Assembly: GCA_963765265.1 (NCBI GenBank)
Contig: CAVXVN010000003.1
Coordinates: 248,001-312,000 of the forward strand
DNA: 64,000 nt
Origin: Bacillus_BD sp963765265
GTDB lineage: Bacteria > Bacillota > Bacilli > Bacillales > Cytobacillaceae
Direction: 5' to 3'
The position numbers and the translations under genes are program-made. The notes beneath the pieces are model-generated. The model was not told where the DNA came from, ran no database searches, and worked only from the letters and a program-made list of their open reading frames with translations. Shown in pieces: positions 61,891 to 64,000 of the stretch (position 1 is the first letter of the stretch; every line of letters begins with the position of its first letter).

Positions 61891-63123
61891 TTAGAAAGCC
61901 CAGTCTCCTTTTCTAAATACAGGTTCGATTTTACCATCAGCAGTAATTCCGTCAATGTCCATTTCGGATGAGCCAATCATAAAGTCAACATGTGTTAAGC
62001 TTTCGTTTAAGCCGTTTGCTTGTAGTTCTTCTGCAGACATCGTTTTCCCACCTTCAATACAAAATGCATAAGCACTGCCAATAGCGAGATGATTAGAGGC
62101 ATTTTCATCAAATAAGGTGTTGAAAAATAAAATATTAGACTGAGAAATGGGTGAGTTATACGGAACAAGAGCAACTTCTCCTAAATAATGTGACCCTTCA
62201 TCTGTTGCAACAAGTTGTTTTAAGATTTCTTCACCTTCTTTTGCTCTAACATCCATAATTCTTCCGTTTTCAAAAGTAATGGTAAATTCATCGATAATAT
62301 TTCCACCATAGCTAAGTGGTTTCGTGCTTGAAACAGTACCGTTTACACCTGTTTTATTTGGAACGGTGAAGACTTCCTCAGTAGGCATATTCGCCATAAA
62401 CTCAAAGCCTTTTTCATTCGTACTACCTGCACCACACCATATATGTTTTTCAGGAAGTTCAATCGTTAAGTCTGTGCCTGGAGCGGTATAGTGAAGTTTT
62501 TTATATTTTTTATGATTTAAGTAATCTACTTTTTCATGAAGGGCTTCATCGTGTTTTTTCCAAGAGGCTACGGGATCTTCTGAATGGATTCTCAATGTAT
62601 AAAAAATGGCCTCCCAAAGCTTTTCCATTCGTGCTTCTTTTGGTTCATCTGGAAATACCATATCTGCCCAACTTTGTGATGGAACAGCAATAACTGTCCA
62701 ACTTACTTTATCGGATTGAATAAATTTTCGATATTCGCGAAGAGCTTTACCAGCTGCTTTTTGGTAATTTGCGATTCTTGCTGTTTCCACTCCTTTTAAA
62801 AGAGCAGGGCTTGATGCAAGAATGGACATAAAGGCTGCGCCACTTTCAGCAAGGGCTGTAGTTTCTTTTGCACGCCATTCAGGGTATTCAAGAAAAGCCT
62901 CATCAGGTGCTAAATCATATTTTAATCTAGTAACGGCATCGTCACTCCAATTGACAATAACATCTTTTGCACCTGCCTCATATGCCTTTCTAACAACTAA
63001 GCGAACAAAATCTTGCCCGTCCAATGTGGCATTTATGACAAGTGTTTGATCTTTTTGTATATTGACACCTACTTCTACCGCTAGCTTTGCATACTTTTCT
63101 AATTTCTGTTGAAATTCACTCAT
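61891..63123 (-). CDS. M29 family aminopeptidase (AmpS/PepS-type)
   Basis: A 410-residue thermophilic metalloaminopeptidase of family M29. Characteristic blocks: KLAVEVGVNIQKDQTLVINATLDGQDFVRLVVRKAYEAGA at the N-terminus, IWCGAGSTNEKGFEFMANMPTEEVFTVPNKTGVNGTVSSTKPLSYGG with the first metal-ligand Glu, GSHYLGEVALVPYNSPISQSNILFFNTLFDENASNHLAIGSAY with Glu/His ligands, and LTHVDFMIGSSEMDIDG with His/Asp. Cobalt or zinc is the usual cofactor. AAAAGGAGC lies before the ATG. It is monocistronic. Confidence 0.94.
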   Translation of the reverse strand: MSEFQQKLEKYAKLAVEVGVNIQKDQTLVINATLDGQDFVRLVVRKAYEAGAKDVIVNWSDDAVTRLKYDLAPDEAFLEYPEWRAKETTALAESGAAFMSILASSPALLKGVETARIANYQKAAGKALREYRKFIQSDKVSWTVIAVPSQSWADMVFPDEPKEARMEKLWEAIFYTLRIHSEDPVASWKKHDEALHEKVDYLNHKKYKKLHYTAPGTDLTIELPEKHIWCGAGSTNEKGFEFMANMPTEEVFTVPNKTGVNGTVSSTKPLSYGGNIIDEFTITFENGRIMDVRAKEGEEILKQLVATDEGSHYLGEVALVPYNSPISQSNILFFNTLFDENASNHLAIGSAYAFCIEGGKTMSAEELQANGLNESLTHVDFMIGSSEMDIDGITADGKIEPVFRKGDWAF

Positions 63124-63271
63124 ATTTTCCAGCTCCTTTTATTGATCATGATCATATTGAAATATGTATATTATTAATTTACCACTTACCAAGGAAAAAC
63201 CTCTTATTAATTTATTTTAGAATGTCGTATGCTATATTTAACTAATGGAAACTTGAAAGGATGTTTTAAAT

Positions 63272-64000
63272 ATGGCAAAAAGCGTTGTAATTGCTGAAAA
63301 ACCTTCTGTAGCACGTGACATCGCACGTGTACTGAATTGTAATAAAAAAGGAAATGGGTATCTGGAAGGAAATCAATATATCGTTACGTGGGCACTAGGA
63401 CATCTAGTCACACTGGCTGATCCAGAAAGTTACGATGTGAAATATAAAACATGGAATTTAGAAGATCTCCCCATGCTGCCTGAGCGTTTGAAATTAACCG
63501 TCATTAAGCAGACTGGAAAACAATTTAATGCTGTTAAAAGTCAACTGACTAGAAGTGATGTCAATGAAATAATTGTGGCTACAGATGCGGGACGGGAGGG
63601 CGAATTAGTCGCACGTTGGATTATTGATAAAGTGAAAGTCACGAAACCGATTAAACGACTATGGATCTCATCTGTTACGGATAAAGCGATTAAAGACGGC
63701 TTTGCAAACTTGAAGCCTGGCAAATCTTATGACAATTTATATGCTTCTGCAGTCGCACGTTCAGAAGCGGACTGGTATATCGGTCTTAATGCAACACGTG
63801 CATTAACTACCAGGTTTAATGCACAACTAAACTGTGGTCGTGTACAAACACCTACTGTTGCGATGATTGCAGCACGTGAGGACGAAATCAAAAACTTCAA
63901 GGCACAGAACTATTACGGAATTGAAGCTCAAACAACAGACCAATTAAAGCTGACTTGGCAGGATGCAAAAGGGAACAGTCGTAGCTTTGATAAAGAGAAA
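63272..64000 (+). CDS. topB: DNA topoisomerase III, N-terminal part
   Basis: Open from an ATG at 63272 to the window end (243 residues). The Toprim domain starts at once (MAKSVVIAEKPSVARDIARVL with its catalytic Glu) and contains ALGHLVTLADPESYD and the IIVATDAGREGELVARWII metal motif. NCGRVQTPTVAMIAAREDEI marks the start of the second domain; the catalytic Tyr lies beyond the window. Type IA topoisomerase III decatenates DNA. GAAAGGATG is the ribosome site. Confidence 0.95.
   Translation, partial: MAKSVVIAEKPSVARDIARVLNCNKKGNGYLEGNQYIVTWALGHLVTLADPESYDVKYKTWNLEDLPMLPERLKLTVIKQTGKQFNAVKSQLTRSDVNEIIVATDAGREGELVARWIIDKVKVTKPIKRLWISSVTDKAIKDGFANLKPGKSYDNLYASAVARSEADWYIGLNATRALTTRFNAQLNCGRVQTPTVAMIAAREDEIKNFKAQNYYGIEAQTTDQLKLTWQDAKGNSRSFDKEK

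Overview
The window is a low-GC Gram-positive chromosome segment from an endospore-forming Bacillaceae member (Bacillus sensu lato). Evidence: Bacillus-type gene sets and orders (ycnK-ycnJ-ycnI, liaI-like/liaH/liaF/liaS/liaR, yfmL, yhfW, ykhA, relP/ywaC-type), a GerA-type spore germination receptor operon, strong AGGAGG-type ribosome sites with TTG/GTG starts, and intrinsic terminators after most units. The species cannot be named from sequence alone. There are no rRNA or tRNA genes, no prophage and no CRISPR array.

Layout. 1-9.8 kb: single genes (YgbA-like, SET domain, a broken LysM/GH18 spore-lytic-type glycosidase, a membrane protein, SIMPL protein, LysR regulator, pirin, aminotransferase). 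10-14 kb: FetAB-type ABC pair, ASCH protein, HemY. 14-17 kb: IclR regulator with acetaldehyde dehydrogenase and 4-hydroxy-2-oxovalerate aldolase. 17-21 kb: DUF454, a small HTH protein and the copper operon ycnKJI. 21-31.6 kb: glutaminyl-tRNA synthetase, TPR/dynamin-like GTPase, DUF2252 protein, M19 dipeptidase, aspartate kinase, MFS exporter. 31.8-36.4 kb: small alarmone synthetase, AGCS symporter, PhoX-type phosphatase behind four PhoP-box-like repeats. 36.5-39.7 kb: an EI-GlpX-HPr cluster. 40-43 kb: YfmL helicase and a YhfW-type FAD/Rieske protein. 43.3-48.7 kb: germination receptor operon B-D-B-A-C. 49-52.4 kb: Cys/Met PLP enzyme, then a small protein/epimerase/glycosyltransferase trio. 52.6-56.4 kb: Lia cell-envelope stress locus. 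56.5-58.6 kb: siroheme synthesis. 58.9-64 kb: SpoVB-family flippase, YkhA thioesterase, MscL, acylphosphatase, M29 aminopeptidase, and the start of topoisomerase III, which runs off the window.

Two window-wide signals stand out. First, eight otherwise conserved genes are broken by one or more small frame changes (GH18, TPR-dynamin GTPase, DUF2252, aspartate kinase, AGCS, PhoX, YhfW, SirC), and the 2.8-4.5 kb membrane protein appears to have lost its normal C-terminal frame. Most lesions are single-base indels that restore perfect homology across the junction, so sequencing error is at least as likely as gene decay. Second, intergenic DNA carries several palindromic repeat families: TGCCTGACACC elements (about six copies, plus a relative with different arms), a ~195-bp multi-hairpin repeat at 27.4 kb, a double hairpin at 9.8 kb and a 150-bp repeat inside the Lia locus. 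No large undescribed multigene system is obvious. The best candidates for something new are the EI-GlpX-HPr cluster, the unusual order of the germination operon, the structured repeats, and a possible AUU-initiated DUF454 gene.
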